Source: Hyphomicrobiales bacterium
GTDB taxonomy: Bacteria; Pseudomonadota; Alphaproteobacteria; Rhizobiales; Aestuariivirgaceae
Reading direction: 5' to 3'
NCBI GenBank assembly: GCA_016792825.1
Contig: JAEUMI010000273.1
Location: 1 to 48,461 of the forward strand
Length of the DNA stretch: 48,461 bases
In this document: positions 1 to 9,393 of the stretch, piece after piece
How the letters are laid out: every line of letters begins with the position of its first letter
Numbering within the stretch: the first letter of the stretch is position 1
The notes under the pieces: model-generated
Databases searched by the model: none
Told to the model about the DNA's origin: nothing
What the model saw: the letters and a program-made list of their open reading frames with translations, nothing else
Translations under genes and position numbers: made by a program

Positions 1-1
1 A

Positions 2-607
2 AAGCCCGCCGCCCCTCCCGGCTCAGTCGTCGTGGCAGTGGCTGTCGGTGACCATCTCGCCGGTTATCTCATTCTGGCGGACGCGCTTCGCGGTGATGCC
101 GCCGATGCCTTGACTCATCTGCGAAAAGTTGGATTCACCCGTATCGTACTGGCTTCCGGCGACCAGCATGCCGTGGTGGAAGACATCGCTGCCCAGCTTG
201 ACCTTGATCAAATCCGGTCAGAGTTGCTGCCAAGCGAGAAGGTGGACGTGGTGATTGCGGAACGTGCCAATGGTGTCGTGCTGATGGCAGGTGACGGGGT
301 CAATGACGCGCCAGCCCTTGCTGCGGCAGACGTCGGCATTTCCATGGGTGTGCGCGGTTCGCCGGCATCCGCCGAATCTGCCGATGCAGTCCTGCTCGTG
401 GACAACCTGGGACGCATCGCCGAGGCGGTGGAGATCGCCCAGCGTTCCCGGGCCATTGCGTTACAAAGTGTCTATGTAGGTCTGGCCCTGTCGCTGGGAG
501 CGATGGTGGCTGCCGCCTTCGGTTACCTTTCGGTTGTCGAAGGCGCCCTGTTTCAGGAGGCGATCGATGTCGCGGTCATTCTGAATGCGCTGCGGGCGCT
601 GCGTTAG
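2..607 (+). CDS. P1B-type heavy-metal P-type ATPase, C-terminal part (5' truncated by window edge)
   Basis: The reading frame is open from base 2 and stops at 607, giving the last ~201 residues of an ATPase that begins outside the window. It carries the P-domain hinge motif GDGVNDAPAL, then the MG-x-GS segment and a final hydrophobic pair of helices ending in DVAVILNALRAL, the usual C-terminus of zinc/cadmium/cobalt-type P1B ATPases. The phosphorylation motif, the CPx metal motif and any N-terminal metal-binding domain lie upstream and cannot be seen, so the metal is unknown. It converges on the PII-type ATPase that follows. ATG at 32 is only an internal methionine. Family is fairly sure, substrate is not. 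Confidence 0.85.
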   Translation, partial: KPAAPPGSVVVAVAVGDHLAGYLILADALRGDAADALTHLRKVGFTRIVLASGDQHAVVEDIAAQLDLDQIRSELLPSEKVDVVIAERANGVVLMAGDGVNDAPALAAADVGISMGVRGSPASAESADAVLLVDNLGRIAEAVEIAQRSRAIALQSVYVGLALSLGAMVAAAFGYLSVVEGALFQEAIDVAVILNALRALR

Positions 608-750
608 AGTTTTTCGCTGGCTCCTCACACTCCGGAACTTGGGATCCTGACTGCTGTTGGAGAGCAATTTGGGATACCGCCATTTTGGATTATCGCCTGG
701 ACGGCGCCCACCGGCTAACGTGGTTGATCCGGATCGTTGCCAGACGTCGA

Positions 751-3462
751 TCAGGGACCCCTGGCGCGCACAAAACTGAGGCGCAATTGCTTTTCGATCT
801 CAATGACAATGAAGAACAGGATTCCTACCCCGACAATCAGCAGTCCATCGAAGAGGGGGATTGGGACTGTACCGATGATGCCCTGAAGGGGTGGCAGATA
901 GGTGACGGCAAACTGGGCGGCAATGATGGCGCCTACCGTTGCCCAGATGACGTTTGTGCCGCGCACTGCCTTCCAGGTGAGCGATGTCCCATAGATATTG
1001 CGGATAAAGAAGAGATGAAAAATTTCGAGCACGACAAGCGTATTCATCGCCATGCTGCGTGCGAGCTCTGGAGCGTGACCCTTGTCGATCGCAAAAGCAT
1101 AGACGCCGAATACGCCGGCAAGAAACAGGAGCGAAACCAGGATAATGTGCCAGACCAGTCCTCCTGTCAGGAGAGGCTCGTCTCTCGGCCGCGGCGGACG
1201 GCGCATCGTGTTGTTCTCTGTCGGTTCAAAAGCCAGAGCAATTCCCAAGGTGATGCCTGTGATCAGGTTAACCCACAGAATCTGAACGGCCGTCACCGGA
1301 AGCGCCATGCCGAGCAGCAATGCGAAGATTATGGTCAGAGCCTCTCCCGCACTCGTCGGAATTTCGAAGCTGATCACCTTCTTGATGTTGTCATAGACCG
1401 TGCGACCCTCGCGGATGGCCGCGACAATTGAGGCAAAGTTGTCATCTGCCAGCACGATGGCTGACGCTTCCTTGGCCGCTTCACTGCCCTTGCGGCCCAT
1501 GGCGATGCCGGTGTCGGCCCGCTTCAGCGCCGGTGCATCATTGACCCCGTCGCCGGTCATGGCGACCGTCAGGCCACGCGACTGCAGAGCCATGACCAGC
1601 CGCAGCTTATGCTCAGGGCTGGTCCGGGCAAAAACATCTGTGTCCATCACCGCAGCGGCCAGGGCCGCGTCGTCCATTCGGTCCAGGTCAGTTCCGGTCA
1701 GCACTTTGCCGGGATTCTGCAGACCGATCTGCCGGCCAATGGCGGCGGCCGTGCCGGCATGGTCTCCGGTGATCATCTTCACACGGATTCCCGCGCCGTG
1801 GCATTCGGCCACCGCCGCAACCGCTTCATGTCGCGGAGGATCGATCAATCCCACAACGCCGATCAGCACCAGCTTGCCGTCAAGATCTGACACGTCCAGC
1901 ACCTTGTGCCTCCGGGGCAATGGCCGGGTGGCGAACGCCAGCACGCGTTGCCCTTTCGCAGCTATGTCGTGGGCCATGCGATGCCAATAGGCAGTGTCCA
2001 GCACTTGGGTCGCACCCGACTTGCTGCGCTGCGCCGAACACATTCCGATGACGCGCTCCGGCGCGCCTTTCAGAAAGACAAATGCCTGGCCTTCATGGCC
2101 GTGGTGCAGGGTTGCCATGTAGCGATGCCGCGCATCGAACGGAATGGAGTCTGTCCTTGCCCATTCTGAAAGCGCCTTCGGTCCTTGCCGGGAGATTTTG
2201 CCTGAAAGCGCCAGCAGGGCACCTTCCATGGGATCGCCCTCGGTGATCCAGGCGCCCTCGTGCAGGCGCAGCACCGCGTCATTGCACAGGGCAGCGGCCC
2301 GGGCGAGTTCTTCCAGCATGTCGCGTTCCTGGCCCGTAACGACAGTATCGCCCAGTTTTACGGTCCCCTCAGGGGCGTAGCCCTCGCCATCCACCGAAAA
2401 GACATGGCCGCCTGCGGCAACTGTGGCGACCATCATCTCATTGCGTGTCAGCGTGCCGGTCTTGTCGGTGCAGATAACGGAGACTGATCCCAGTGTCTCG
2501 ATCGCCGGCAGGCGGCGGACAATGGCATTGCGCCGTGCCATCTCTTGCACACCGATCGCCATGGTAATCGACATGACGGCCGGCAGGCCTTCCGGAATTG
2601 CCGCCACCGAGAGGCCGACAACTGCCATGAACAGGTCAGGGAAACTATGGTGTGCCACGAAGTACCCGAACACCAGCAGAATTGCCGCAATTAGAAGGAT
2701 CAGAATGGTGAGCCATCGGGCGAACGCGTCCATTTGACGGATCAGCGGTGTGGTCAGCGTCTCCACCCTGGAAAGCAGGCCGCTGATCCGGCCAATCTCG
2801 GATGACTCACCTGTGGCCACCACGACCCCCCGGCCCGCCCCTCCGACAACGATCGTGCCGCTGAAGGCCATGCAAGACCGGTCGCCGAGCACTGCATCCA
2901 CCGCAACCGGCCCCGTGGACTTTTCAACCGGAACCGATTCGCCGGTCAGAATTGCTTCCTGAATGCGTAGCCCTTTGGCAGCCAGCAGCCGCAAGTCAGC
3001 CGGAACTTTCTCGCCCGCCTCAAGCAGGACAATATCTCCGGGAACAACCAGCGCACTGTCGAGATTTCGGCGGTGCCCGCCACGCAGCACCGAGGTATGC
3101 GGCGCAAGCATCTGGCGAATGGCTTCGATCGCCTGTTCTGCCCGGCCCTCCTGAACATAGCCGATGGCAGCATTAGCCAGGACCACAGCGAGAATAACTC
3201 CTGTATCGATGAAATGGCCGAGGCCCGCGGTGATTATCGCAGCGCCAAAAAGCACATAGATCAGGATGTTATGGAAATGGGCCACGAACCGGAGGATGGC
3301 GCTGCGTCTTGCGGGCGCGGCCAAGCGATTGGGTCCGTACTGCGCAAGGCGCTTATCGATTTCCTCCTGGCCGAGACCGTTGTGCGTTGCACCAAGGGCG
3401 GCAATGACCCTCTCCGCCGGAACGGCATGGTGGACGGTCGCACTTCTTTCACCGTTTTTCAT
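751..3462 (-). CDS. PII-type cation-translocating P-type ATPase
   Basis: A complete 903-residue ion pump of the inner membrane that couples ATP hydrolysis to cation movement. Visible parts in order: N-terminal cation-ATPase domain, actuator motif LTGESVPVEK, M4 motif AAIPEGLP, phosphorylation motif DKTGTLT, hinge motif TGDGVNDAPAL, and four to six C-terminal membrane helices. The ATG at 3462 is preferred over one at 3480 because GGGAG lies 7 bases before it. Compared with calcium pumps, the M4 Glu is kept, but the M6 Asp of the N-x-x-T-D motif is Gly (NLITG) and the M5 Asn is Ser, so calcium specificity should not be assumed. An FNR-type box and -10 lie about 140-180 bp upstream, which suggests induction at low oxygen. 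Confidence 0.9.
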   Translation of the reverse strand: MKNGERSATVHHAVPAERVIAALGATHNGLGQEEIDKRLAQYGPNRLAAPARRSAILRFVAHFHNILIYVLFGAAIITAGLGHFIDTGVILAVVLANAAIGYVQEGRAEQAIEAIRQMLAPHTSVLRGGHRRNLDSALVVPGDIVLLEAGEKVPADLRLLAAKGLRIQEAILTGESVPVEKSTGPVAVDAVLGDRSCMAFSGTIVVGGAGRGVVVATGESSEIGRISGLLSRVETLTTPLIRQMDAFARWLTILILLIAAILLVFGYFVAHHSFPDLFMAVVGLSVAAIPEGLPAVMSITMAIGVQEMARRNAIVRRLPAIETLGSVSVICTDKTGTLTRNEMMVATVAAGGHVFSVDGEGYAPEGTVKLGDTVVTGQERDMLEELARAAALCNDAVLRLHEGAWITEGDPMEGALLALSGKISRQGPKALSEWARTDSIPFDARHRYMATLHHGHEGQAFVFLKGAPERVIGMCSAQRSKSGATQVLDTAYWHRMAHDIAAKGQRVLAFATRPLPRRHKVLDVSDLDGKLVLIGVVGLIDPPRHEAVAAVAECHGAGIRVKMITGDHAGTAAAIGRQIGLQNPGKVLTGTDLDRMDDAALAAAVMDTDVFARTSPEHKLRLVMALQSRGLTVAMTGDGVNDAPALKRADTGIAMGRKGSEAAKEASAIVLADDNFASIVAAIREGRTVYDNIKKVISFEIPTSAGEALTIIFALLLGMALPVTAVQILWVNLITGITLGIALAFEPTENNTMRRPPRPRDEPLLTGGLVWHIILVSLLFLAGVFGVYAFAIDKGHAPELARSMAMNTLVVLEIFHLFFIRNIYGTSLTWKAVRGTNVIWATVGAIIAAQFAVTYLPPLQGIIGTVPIPLFDGLLIVGVGILFFIVIEIEKQLRLSFVRARGP

Positions 3463-3606
3463 TTCTGTTGCTCCCAGCAACGCCTGATTTGGCGCGGCAA
3501 TGATTCAAATGCCAGGCCATTTCCGAATTGGGCGGCCAAACTTACAGAGGATTCCGGTGTCGTCGAATACAAAACACAGCCCGCCCAAACCTCTGCAGTT
3601 GCAGCG

Positions 3607-3612
3607 AAAATA
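3607..3612 (-). promoter_or_regulatory. Candidate -10 hexamer of the PII ATPase promoter
   Basis: On the minus strand this reads TATTTT. It is placed 31 bp centre-to-centre downstream of the FNR-type box, so transcription would start near 3600. The call depends on that spacing; the hexamer alone would not be convincing. Confidence 0.4.
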
Positions 3613-3633
3613 CCTGACTCCGTCCGCGCTTTA

Positions 3634-3647
3634 CTGATCTGGATCAA
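3634..3647. promoter_or_regulatory. FNR/FixK/Anr-type box (one mismatch)
   Basis: CTGAT-CTGG-ATCAA differs from the consensus TTGAT-N4-ATCAA by one base. Its centre (3640.5) is 31 bp from the centre of a minus-strand TATTTT at 3607-3612, the geometry of a class II FNR-activated promoter (box near -41.5). In the plus direction no comparable -10 is evident at that distance. It is therefore assigned mainly to the PII ATPase gene, with possible action on the HhH gene. Confidence 0.65.
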
Positions 3648-3775
3648 GTTCGCCTGCATCTCGGCCCGCCGCAATTCCGCGGAAAAACATTGACTTGGCG
3701 CAAGGCAGCCCAGCCGCGAATGATCCAGACTTCCAGCTTCGGGTGAACCCGAAAAAGAGGGAAAGGGCCGCGTGA

Positions 3776-4660
3776 ATGAAGACAAACAATCAAGTGGTCG
3801 CCAAAGCCCTGCGTGAAGCCGCGGCACTTTTCGCCCAGCAGGATGCCAACAAATTCCGCGTCTCGGCCTATCGCAATGCCGCAAAAACCATTGAGGACCT
3901 GCCGGAAGATGTGGCAGATGTCGCCGCACGGGGGCCGGGTGCTCTCGACGCCCTGCCCCACATCGGAAAATCCATAGCCCGTGCCATCCTGCAGCTCGTG
4001 ACAACCGGCAGATGGCCGCAGCTTGAACGGATGCGCGGAGAACTCGATCCTGAAGCGTCATTTCAGAACATTCCTGGAATTGGCCCGGCCTTTGCCCGGC
4101 TCATTCATGAACACCTGCACATCGACACGCTGGAATCGCTCGAGGCCGCGGCGCACGATGGGAGACTGGACACCGTTCCGGGGATCGGCGAGCGCCGGGG
4201 CAAGATCATCCGCCAGTCATTGGCCAGCATGCTGGCGCGCAAAGGTCCGCTGCCCTCCGGCCTTCACAAGGCGCCGCCGCCGCCAATCGGGATGATCCTG
4301 GAGGTTGACAGGGAATACCGGGAACGGGCGAAAGCCGGTGACCTCAAATTCATAGCGCCCCGGCGTTTCAACCCGAAAGGCGAGGCATGGCTTCCGATCC
4401 TGCATACGGAGCGCGGCCCCTGGCATTTCACCACGCTGTTTTCAAACACCGCAAGAGCCCATGAATTGGGAAAGACGGCCGACTGGGTCATTGTCTTCTA
4501 CGCGTCCGACCATCAAAACGAAGACCAATGCACGGTTGTCACCGAAACAAATGGCCCGCTCAAGGGCCAGCGGGTTGTACGGGGCCGCGAACCGGAATGC
4601 CTGGCACAGCTGCAACAATCCGGGCCTGACACTGGAAATCTGCGGCACTCAGGATCATAG
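3776..4660 (+). CDS. Helix-hairpin-helix protein, PolX N-terminal-like, no catalytic domain
   Basis: A 294-residue protein. Residues 1-70 resemble the 8-kDa helical domain of family X DNA polymerases (pattern FRVSAYRNAAKTIEDLP). Two or three HhH motifs follow: LPHIGKSIA, IPGIGPAFARL and VPGIGERRGKI. In PolX a nucleotidyltransferase palm and a PHP domain would come next; here residues after about 170 form a different domain with no Asp catalytic motif that I can see. It probably binds DNA non-specifically, but its function is unknown. The ATG follows a purine-rich GAGGGAAAGGG. It converges on arcC with an 8-bp gap and shares its upstream region, including the FNR-type box, with the PII ATPase gene. 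Confidence 0.75.
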   Translation: MKTNNQVVAKALREAAALFAQQDANKFRVSAYRNAAKTIEDLPEDVADVAARGPGALDALPHIGKSIARAILQLVTTGRWPQLERMRGELDPEASFQNIPGIGPAFARLIHEHLHIDTLESLEAAAHDGRLDTVPGIGERRGKIIRQSLASMLARKGPLPSGLHKAPPPPIGMILEVDREYRERAKAGDLKFIAPRRFNPKGEAWLPILHTERGPWHFTTLFSNTARAHELGKTADWVIVFYASDHQNEDQCTVVTETNGPLKGQRVVRGREPECLAQLQQSGPDTGNLRHSGS

Positions 4661-4668
4661 CCGCACGC

Positions 4669-5577
4669 CTATGCCACAATGTGGGTGCCAGCGCTCCGGT
4701 TTAATATCCCGAGCGCATCTTCAAGCCGGCCGATACCCGCCATCTTTCCGCCGCCTGACACAAAGTCGGCCGCAGCCCTGGCCTTTGGCCCCATGCTTCC
4801 GGCCGCGAAGGCATAGGACATCAGCTCGCCCGGCTTTACGGACTCCAAGCGCCGCTGCTGCGCTGTTCCCCAGCCAAGGTAGACGCCATCCACATCGGTC
4901 AGCATCAACAGGGCGTCAGCATCGATTTCACGCGCCAGCAGGCCGCTTGCGTGGTCCTTGTCGATAACGGCTTCAACCCCCGCGTAACTGCCGTCCTTTC
5001 GCTTCACGACCGGAATGCCGCCGCCCCCCGTGCAGATAACGGTCACATCGTGCTCAATGAGCAGCCTGATAACGCCGATCTCCAGAATGCGTTTCGGCTG
5101 CGGCGAAGGCACGGCCCGCCTGAAATGGGATCCATCGGGCACCATGACCCAGCCATGCTTCTCGGCCAATGCCGTTGCCTCCTTGCTGCCATACAGGGGG
5201 CCGATCGGCTTGCTTGGCTTCCGGAAGGCAGGGTCCGAGGCATCGACTTCAACCTGCGTCAGCAGGGTGGCAATTTTATTGGGCGCTGATATGACATTTC
5301 CCAGTTCCTGTTCAATCAGATAGCCGATCATGCCTTCCGTTTCGGCGCCCAGAACATCGACCGGACTGGCAAGGGCCTGGTCATAGGCCATATCCTGAAG
5401 CGCCATGAGGCCAACCTGTGGGCCGTTGCCATGCGTCACGACGACTTGATGCCCGGCCGCAATCACCTCCGCGATGGCCAGGGCCGCACGCCTGACGTTC
5501 TGGCGCTGGTTCTCCGCCGACATCACCTCGCCGCGCTTGAGAATTGCGTTTCCGCCAAGTGCGATGACCACGCGCAC
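4669..5577 (-). CDS. arcC: Carbamate kinase
   Basis: Last step of the arginine deiminase pathway in the cytoplasm: carbamoyl phosphate + ADP gives ATP + carbamate. The protein starts RVVIALGGNAI and has the glycine-rich motif CTGGGGIPV and the C-terminal MGPKARAA segment typical of amino-acid-kinase fold carbamate kinases. The GTG at 5577 is chosen because it gives the family's usual N-terminus and 302 residues; GTG 5571 and TTG 5604 are alternatives. It is the last gene of arcDABC, starting 4 bp after the arcB stop. Confidence 0.93.
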   Translation of the reverse strand: MRVVIALGGNAILKRGEVMSAENQRQNVRRAALAIAEVIAAGHQVVVTHGNGPQVGLMALQDMAYDQALASPVDVLGAETEGMIGYLIEQELGNVISAPNKIATLLTQVEVDASDPAFRKPSKPIGPLYGSKEATALAEKHGWVMVPDGSHFRRAVPSPQPKRILEIGVIRLLIEHDVTVICTGGGGIPVVKRKDGSYAGVEAVIDKDHASGLLAREIDADALLMLTDVDGVYLGWGTAQQRRLESVKPGELMSYAFAAGSMGPKARAAADFVSGGGKMAGIGRLEDALGILNRSAGTHIVA

Positions 5578-5581
5578 GCCG

Positions 5582-6583
5582 TCAGGTCCCAATCGTCGCC
5601 ACAAGGACTGCCTTGATCGTATGCATCCGGTTTTCGGCTTGCTCGAAGACGATGGAAGCCGGCGATTCGAAGACTTCTTCGGTGACTTCCATGGCCGTCA
5701 GTCCGAATTTCTTCTCGATGTCCCTGGCAACTTCCGTCTCCGTATTGTGGAATGCAGGCAGGCAATGCATGAACTTGGTGGAGGGTTTCCCCGTCAACTT
5801 CATGACCTGCATGCTCACCTGGTACGGCTTCAGCAGCTTGATGCGCTCTGCCCACTTCTCCTCTGGCTCGCCCATCGAAAGCCACACGTCGGTGTAAAGG
5901 AAGTCGCAGCCTTTCACCGCCTGTTCGACATTTTCCGTCACCATCACCCGGGCCCCGGTCTCCGCCGCAGTCTTCTCGGCGTTGGCAATGATTTCCTTGT
6001 CCGGCCAGCAGGATTTTGGCGCGCAGAGGCGCACGTCCATTCCCATCTTGGCCCCGCCGATCAGGAGTGAATCCCCCATATTGTTCCCGGCATCGCCGAG
6101 AAAGCAGAAACTCACCTGGCTCAACGGCTTCTCGCTGTGCTCCTGCATGGTGAGCAGATCGGCAAGGACTTGCGTTGGATGGTACTGGTCCGTAAGGCCG
6201 TTGTAGACCGGCACGCCGGAGAATTTCGCAAGCTCCTCCACGGTCTTCTGGCTGAAACCGCGATACTCGATCGCGTCATAGATTCGGCCAAGCACCCGGG
6301 CCGTGTCCTTCATCGTTTCCTTGTGGCCGATCTGCGTGCCGCTCGGACCCAGATAAGTCACATGGGCGCCCTGGTCATAGGCGGCGACCTCGAATCCGAC
6401 CCGTGTGCGGGTGGAAGCCTTCTCGAAGATCAGCGCGATGCATTTCCCCTTGAGCCGCTGCTGCTCCGTGCCGGTGTATTTGGCGGACTTGAGGTCAGCC
6501 GAGAGCTTGAGAAGAAATTTAATTTCCGCCGGTGTGAAGTCGCGAAGCGTCAGGAAACTCCGGTCTTGTAGATTGAATGGCAT
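5582..6583 (-). CDS. arcB: Ornithine carbamoyltransferase, catabolic
   Basis: Converts citrulline + phosphate to ornithine + carbamoyl phosphate when working in the arginine deiminase direction. The 333 residues show the carbamoyl phosphate motif STRTR, the HPTQ motif, and the C-terminal catalytic HCLPA motif. The start is an ATG with AGGAG upstream. Placement between arcA and arcC is the main reason for calling it catabolic rather than the anabolic ArgF; sequence alone does not settle direction. Confidence 0.93.
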   Translation of the reverse strand: MPFNLQDRSFLTLRDFTPAEIKFLLKLSADLKSAKYTGTEQQRLKGKCIALIFEKASTRTRVGFEVAAYDQGAHVTYLGPSGTQIGHKETMKDTARVLGRIYDAIEYRGFSQKTVEELAKFSGVPVYNGLTDQYHPTQVLADLLTMQEHSEKPLSQVSFCFLGDAGNNMGDSLLIGGAKMGMDVRLCAPKSCWPDKEIIANAEKTAAETGARVMVTENVEQAVKGCDFLYTDVWLSMGEPEEKWAERIKLLKPYQVSMQVMKLTGKPSTKFMHCLPAFHNTETEVARDIEKKFGLTAMEVTEEVFESPASIVFEQAENRMHTIKAVLVATIGT

Positions 6584-6594
6584 TGGTATTTCTC

Positions 6595-7833
6595 CTAGTA
6601 GTCCACGCCATCGCGGGAGACTGGGCAGGTCATGCAGTGTCCCCCGCCCCGCCCGCGGCCCAGTTCGGCGCCGCGGATGGTAATGACTTCAACCCCGGCC
6701 TTGCGCAGCAAGGTATTGGTATAGACATTGCGGTCATAGGCGATCACCACGCCGGGTTCGAGGGCGATGACATTGTTGCCGTCATCCCACTGCTCGCGCT
6801 CCTGCTCGGCGGCATCGCCGCCGGTTGAAACAATATGCAATTTCTTGATCTCTAGGCATTCGGCCACGAGTTCAAAAACCGACTTGTGCTCGGCCTTGAC
6901 ATCGACGGAATTGGCCCTGTCGCCCGGACGCAAGCTGTAGCAGCGAAGCTGTTCCGCGGCCTCGACGAAACTGGTTGCCACCTCGCGGTCGCACAGGGTG
7001 AACACCGTATCTAGATGCATGGCAGCCCGTGATTGCGGCATCTGGCAGGCAACAACCCGCGTTGCAACGCCTGCCGCAAATAATGAACGCGCAAGCTGGC
7101 CTACCGCCTGCGGCGTGCTGCGCTCGCCCATCCCGACAAACACCGCGCCATTGCCAATAGGCATGATGTCGCCGCCCTCAAGGGTTGCCGGGCCAAAATC
7201 CCGCTCCACATCGCCCCACCACACTTTTACGTCTTTCGCCTTGAAGCGCGGATGAAACTTGTAAACGAAGGCAGTCAGCAGGGTTTCCTGGCGCCGCGCC
7301 GGCCAGTGCATGGGGTTGAGTGTTACGCCACCGAATATCCAGGCGCTGGTATCACGGGTGAACATCAGATTGGGCAGCGGCGGCGTGACAAATCCATGCG
7401 GACCGAGATAGAGGCCAAACATGCCCTGAGTCTTGAAGGGGATGTCGCTCACGGTGATTCCGCCGGTAAGGAACTCGGCCAGATCAGTGGTGGGGAGTCC
7501 TGCAAGCCAGCTTTTCAATTCTCCAACCATGCCAATGCCGACCTGGTTCTCTGTGAATTTCCGGTCAAGCAGCCAGTTGAGTGCCGTCTTGTCCGTCAGG
7601 GTCTCGCTCAGGAGCTTGTGCATCTCCAGAACCTCAACCCCACGCTCCTCCATCTTGACAACGAAATCATGATGATCGTTCTTGGCTTCGTGAACCCAAA
7701 AGACGTCGTCAAACAAAAGGTCATGGCAGTTCGTCGGCGTCAATCTCTGGTGGGCCAGGCCCGGACGGCAGGTCAACACCGTCCGGAGCTTGCCAATTTC
7801 GGAGTATGCGCCGAGCGGTGCTGGAGTGGTCAT
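6595..7833 (-). CDS. arcA: Arginine deiminase
   Basis: Hydrolyses arginine to citrulline and ammonia, the first step of the fermentative arginine pathway. The 412-residue protein has the guanidino-modifying enzyme motifs: FTRD, the LEGGD acidic motif, the catalytic His in HLDTVF, and the catalytic Cys in GGHCMTCP near the C-terminus. The ATG at 7833 is chosen because it gives the usual short N-terminus before [13 protein letters not shown] and has AAGG 8 bases upstream; the frame stays open further upstream without family resemblance. It lies 25 bp after arcD. Confidence 0.95.
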   Translation of the reverse strand: MTTPAPLGAYSEIGKLRTVLTCRPGLAHQRLTPTNCHDLLFDDVFWVHEAKNDHHDFVVKMEERGVEVLEMHKLLSETLTDKTALNWLLDRKFTENQVGIGMVGELKSWLAGLPTTDLAEFLTGGITVSDIPFKTQGMFGLYLGPHGFVTPPLPNLMFTRDTSAWIFGGVTLNPMHWPARRQETLLTAFVYKFHPRFKAKDVKVWWGDVERDFGPATLEGGDIMPIGNGAVFVGMGERSTPQAVGQLARSLFAAGVATRVVACQMPQSRAAMHLDTVFTLCDREVATSFVEAAEQLRCYSLRPGDRANSVDVKAEHKSVFELVAECLEIKKLHIVSTGGDAAEQEREQWDDGNNVIALEPGVVIAYDRNVYTNTLLRKAGVEVITIRGAELGRGRGGGHCMTCPVSRDGVDY

Positions 7834-7858
7834 AAGCTGTACCTTTCCGGAACCCGGT

Positions 7859-9328
7859 TCAGAGTGCGCTGATGGCGCCGGTCCACATCCAGTAGCCGGC
7901 AATACCTGCGGCAATCACGATGCCAGCAGCGATGGCCGCCTCCGCCACGCTGAAGGCTTTTTCGCCGCGCACATTCCTGGCCCACCAGTAGACCAGAATG
8001 CCGGGTGCATAGAGAAGCGCGCACATCAGCAGATAATTGGGGCCCGCCGCATAAACCAGCCAAATGCCATAAACCGTCGCTATGGCTCCCACGAAAATAT
8101 CCCGGCCGCGCCCATTGCCAGCGCCATAGCTTTCCCCGGTGAGGGCAAGCTTGAGCGCATAGGCCCCGGAGAAAACATAAGGCACAAGGATGGCCGTGGA
8201 GGCGATATAGAACAGTGCGAGATAAGTTGAATTCGCATAGAGCGTAATGATCAGGAATATCTGAACAAGGATATTGGTGATCCACAGGGAGCCCGTGGGC
8301 GAACCATTTGCATTCTCCCTTGCAAAGACTTCCGGCATCATGCCTTCTCGCGCCGCGCGATAGGGAATTTCGGCAGCAAAAAGTGTCCAGCTCAGGAAAG
8401 CGCCTGCGACCGATACGACGAGGCCGATGCGGACCAGCACTGAACCCCAGGGGCCAACCGCCTTTTCCAGCACATTGGCCATTGAGGCCGAACTTGGCAG
8501 CCCGGCAAGTTCCGGCTGGGTCATGACGCCAAAGGAAAGGAGCGAGACAAGCAGATACACCGAGAGCGCCACTGCAAAGCCGAGAATAGTGGCCTTTCCG
8601 ATATCGGCGCGGCGTTCGGCCCGCGCCGAGACGACACTTGCGCCTTCAATGCCGATGAAGACCCACAGTGTCACCAGCATGGTGCTCTTGACCTGAGTCA
8701 TCACATCGCCGAGGGCCGGTGCGCCGGACCCCCAGAGGTCAATACTGAACGTCGGGAGGCTGAAAGCGATCAACACCGCAACGATAAAGATGAAGATCGG
8801 CGCCAGCTTTGCTATCGTCGTAATGACATTGACGAGTGCGGCTTGCCGGATTCCCATGAGGATAAGCGCATGGACCAGCCAGAGGGAGATGGAAGCGCCA
8901 ACGATGGCCTGCCAGGTATTGCCCTCGGCGCCAAACATCGGAACAAAATAGCTGAGGGCGCCGAAAATCAAAACTGCATAGGAGACGTTGCCGATCCAGG
9001 CGCTCAGCCAATAGCCCCACGCGCTGTTGAATCCGATGAAATCTCCGAACCCGGCCCGGGCATAAGAGTATGGGCCGGCGTCCAGCGTCGGCTTTCGCGT
9101 CGATAAGCCCTGATAGACAAAAGCCAGCGCCAGCATACCAACGCCGGCGATGAGCCAACCAATAATGACCGCGCCGGGGGATGCCCCTTTTGCCATATTC
9201 TGCGGCAGGCTGAATACACCACCGCCAATCATCGAACCCACAACAAGGGCCACAAGGGGAACCAGGCCAAGCCCAGCAATTGACTTCTTACGCACCGTGC
9301 TGACTGGAATGCTGACTGATTTTGCCAT
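7859..9328 (-). CDS. arcD: Arginine/ornithine antiporter
   Basis: A 489-residue APC-superfamily membrane transporter with about 12-13 hydrophobic helices and the substrate-site motif [13 protein letters not shown] in helix 1. As first gene of arcDABC it is expected to import arginine in exchange for ornithine, which makes the pathway energetically self-contained. The ATG at 9328 has a strong GAGGAG 7 bases upstream. A perfect FNR-type box lies 52-65 bp upstream with a plausible -10 between, giving a leader of only about 20 nt. Confidence 0.93.
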   Translation of the reverse strand: MAKSVSIPVSTVRKKSIAGLGLVPLVALVVGSMIGGGVFSLPQNMAKGASPGAVIIGWLIAGVGMLALAFVYQGLSTRKPTLDAGPYSYARAGFGDFIGFNSAWGYWLSAWIGNVSYAVLIFGALSYFVPMFGAEGNTWQAIVGASISLWLVHALILMGIRQAALVNVITTIAKLAPIFIFIVAVLIAFSLPTFSIDLWGSGAPALGDVMTQVKSTMLVTLWVFIGIEGASVVSARAERRADIGKATILGFAVALSVYLLVSLLSFGVMTQPELAGLPSSASMANVLEKAVGPWGSVLVRIGLVVSVAGAFLSWTLFAAEIPYRAAREGMMPEVFARENANGSPTGSLWITNILVQIFLIITLYANSTYLALFYIASTAILVPYVFSGAYALKLALTGESYGAGNGRGRDIFVGAIATVYGIWLVYAAGPNYLLMCALLYAPGILVYWWARNVRGEKAFSVAEAAIAAGIVIAAGIAGYWMWTGAISAL

Positions 9329-9353
9329 GGATTTCTCCTCTGATTCCGGTCAC

Positions 9354-9359
9354 TTTAGA
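9354..9359 (-). promoter_or_regulatory. Candidate -10 hexamer of the arcDABC promoter
   Basis: The minus strand reads TCTAAA here (four of six bases of TATAAT). The centre is 30 bp from the centre of the FNR-type box, fitting a class II FNR promoter. Transcription would begin near 9347, just upstream of the arcD ribosome binding site. Confidence 0.45.
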
Positions 9360-9379
9360 TCGCAAATTCCGCGGCTACT

Positions 9380-9393
9380 TTGATCGGGATCAA
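9380..9393. promoter_or_regulatory. FNR/FixK/Anr-type box, perfect consensus
   Basis: TTGAT-CGGG-ATCAA is an exact match to TTGAT-N4-ATCAA. It lies between the divergent arcD and ABC-exporter genes. Control of arc operons by Anr/FNR proteins is well established in pseudomonads, so oxygen-limited activation of arcDABC is a reasonable expectation. In the plus direction the -10 is not obvious, so control of the exporter operon is less sure. Confidence 0.75.

Larger units (their letters stand above)
3463..3775. promoter_or_regulatory. Divergent intergenic region between PII ATPase and HhH gene
   Basis: This 313-bp gene-free stretch separates two divergent genes. It contains an FNR-type box at 3634-3647 and, on the minus strand, a TATTTT hexamer at 3607-3612, which would give the ATPase mRNA a leader of roughly 138 nt. 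That leader holds two sets of complementary arms: TTGGGCGG (3528-3535) with CCGCCCAA (3581-3588), and CAGAGG (3545-3550) with CCTCTG (3590-3595). The two pairings cross each other, so they would form either alternative structures or a pseudoknot. No small open frame with a convincing start was seen. Confidence 0.5.

Noticed and set aside
723..736. FNR-like half site TTGAT-CCGG-ATCGT between the two convergent ATPase genes.
   Set aside because: The second half matches ATCAA at only three of five positions and no gene starts nearby in either direction.
685..1431. A 248-codon plus-strand open frame over the PII ATPase gene.
   Set aside because: It is an antisense shadow rich in Asp, Arg and Gln with no domain; the ATPase motifs on the other strand are unmistakable.
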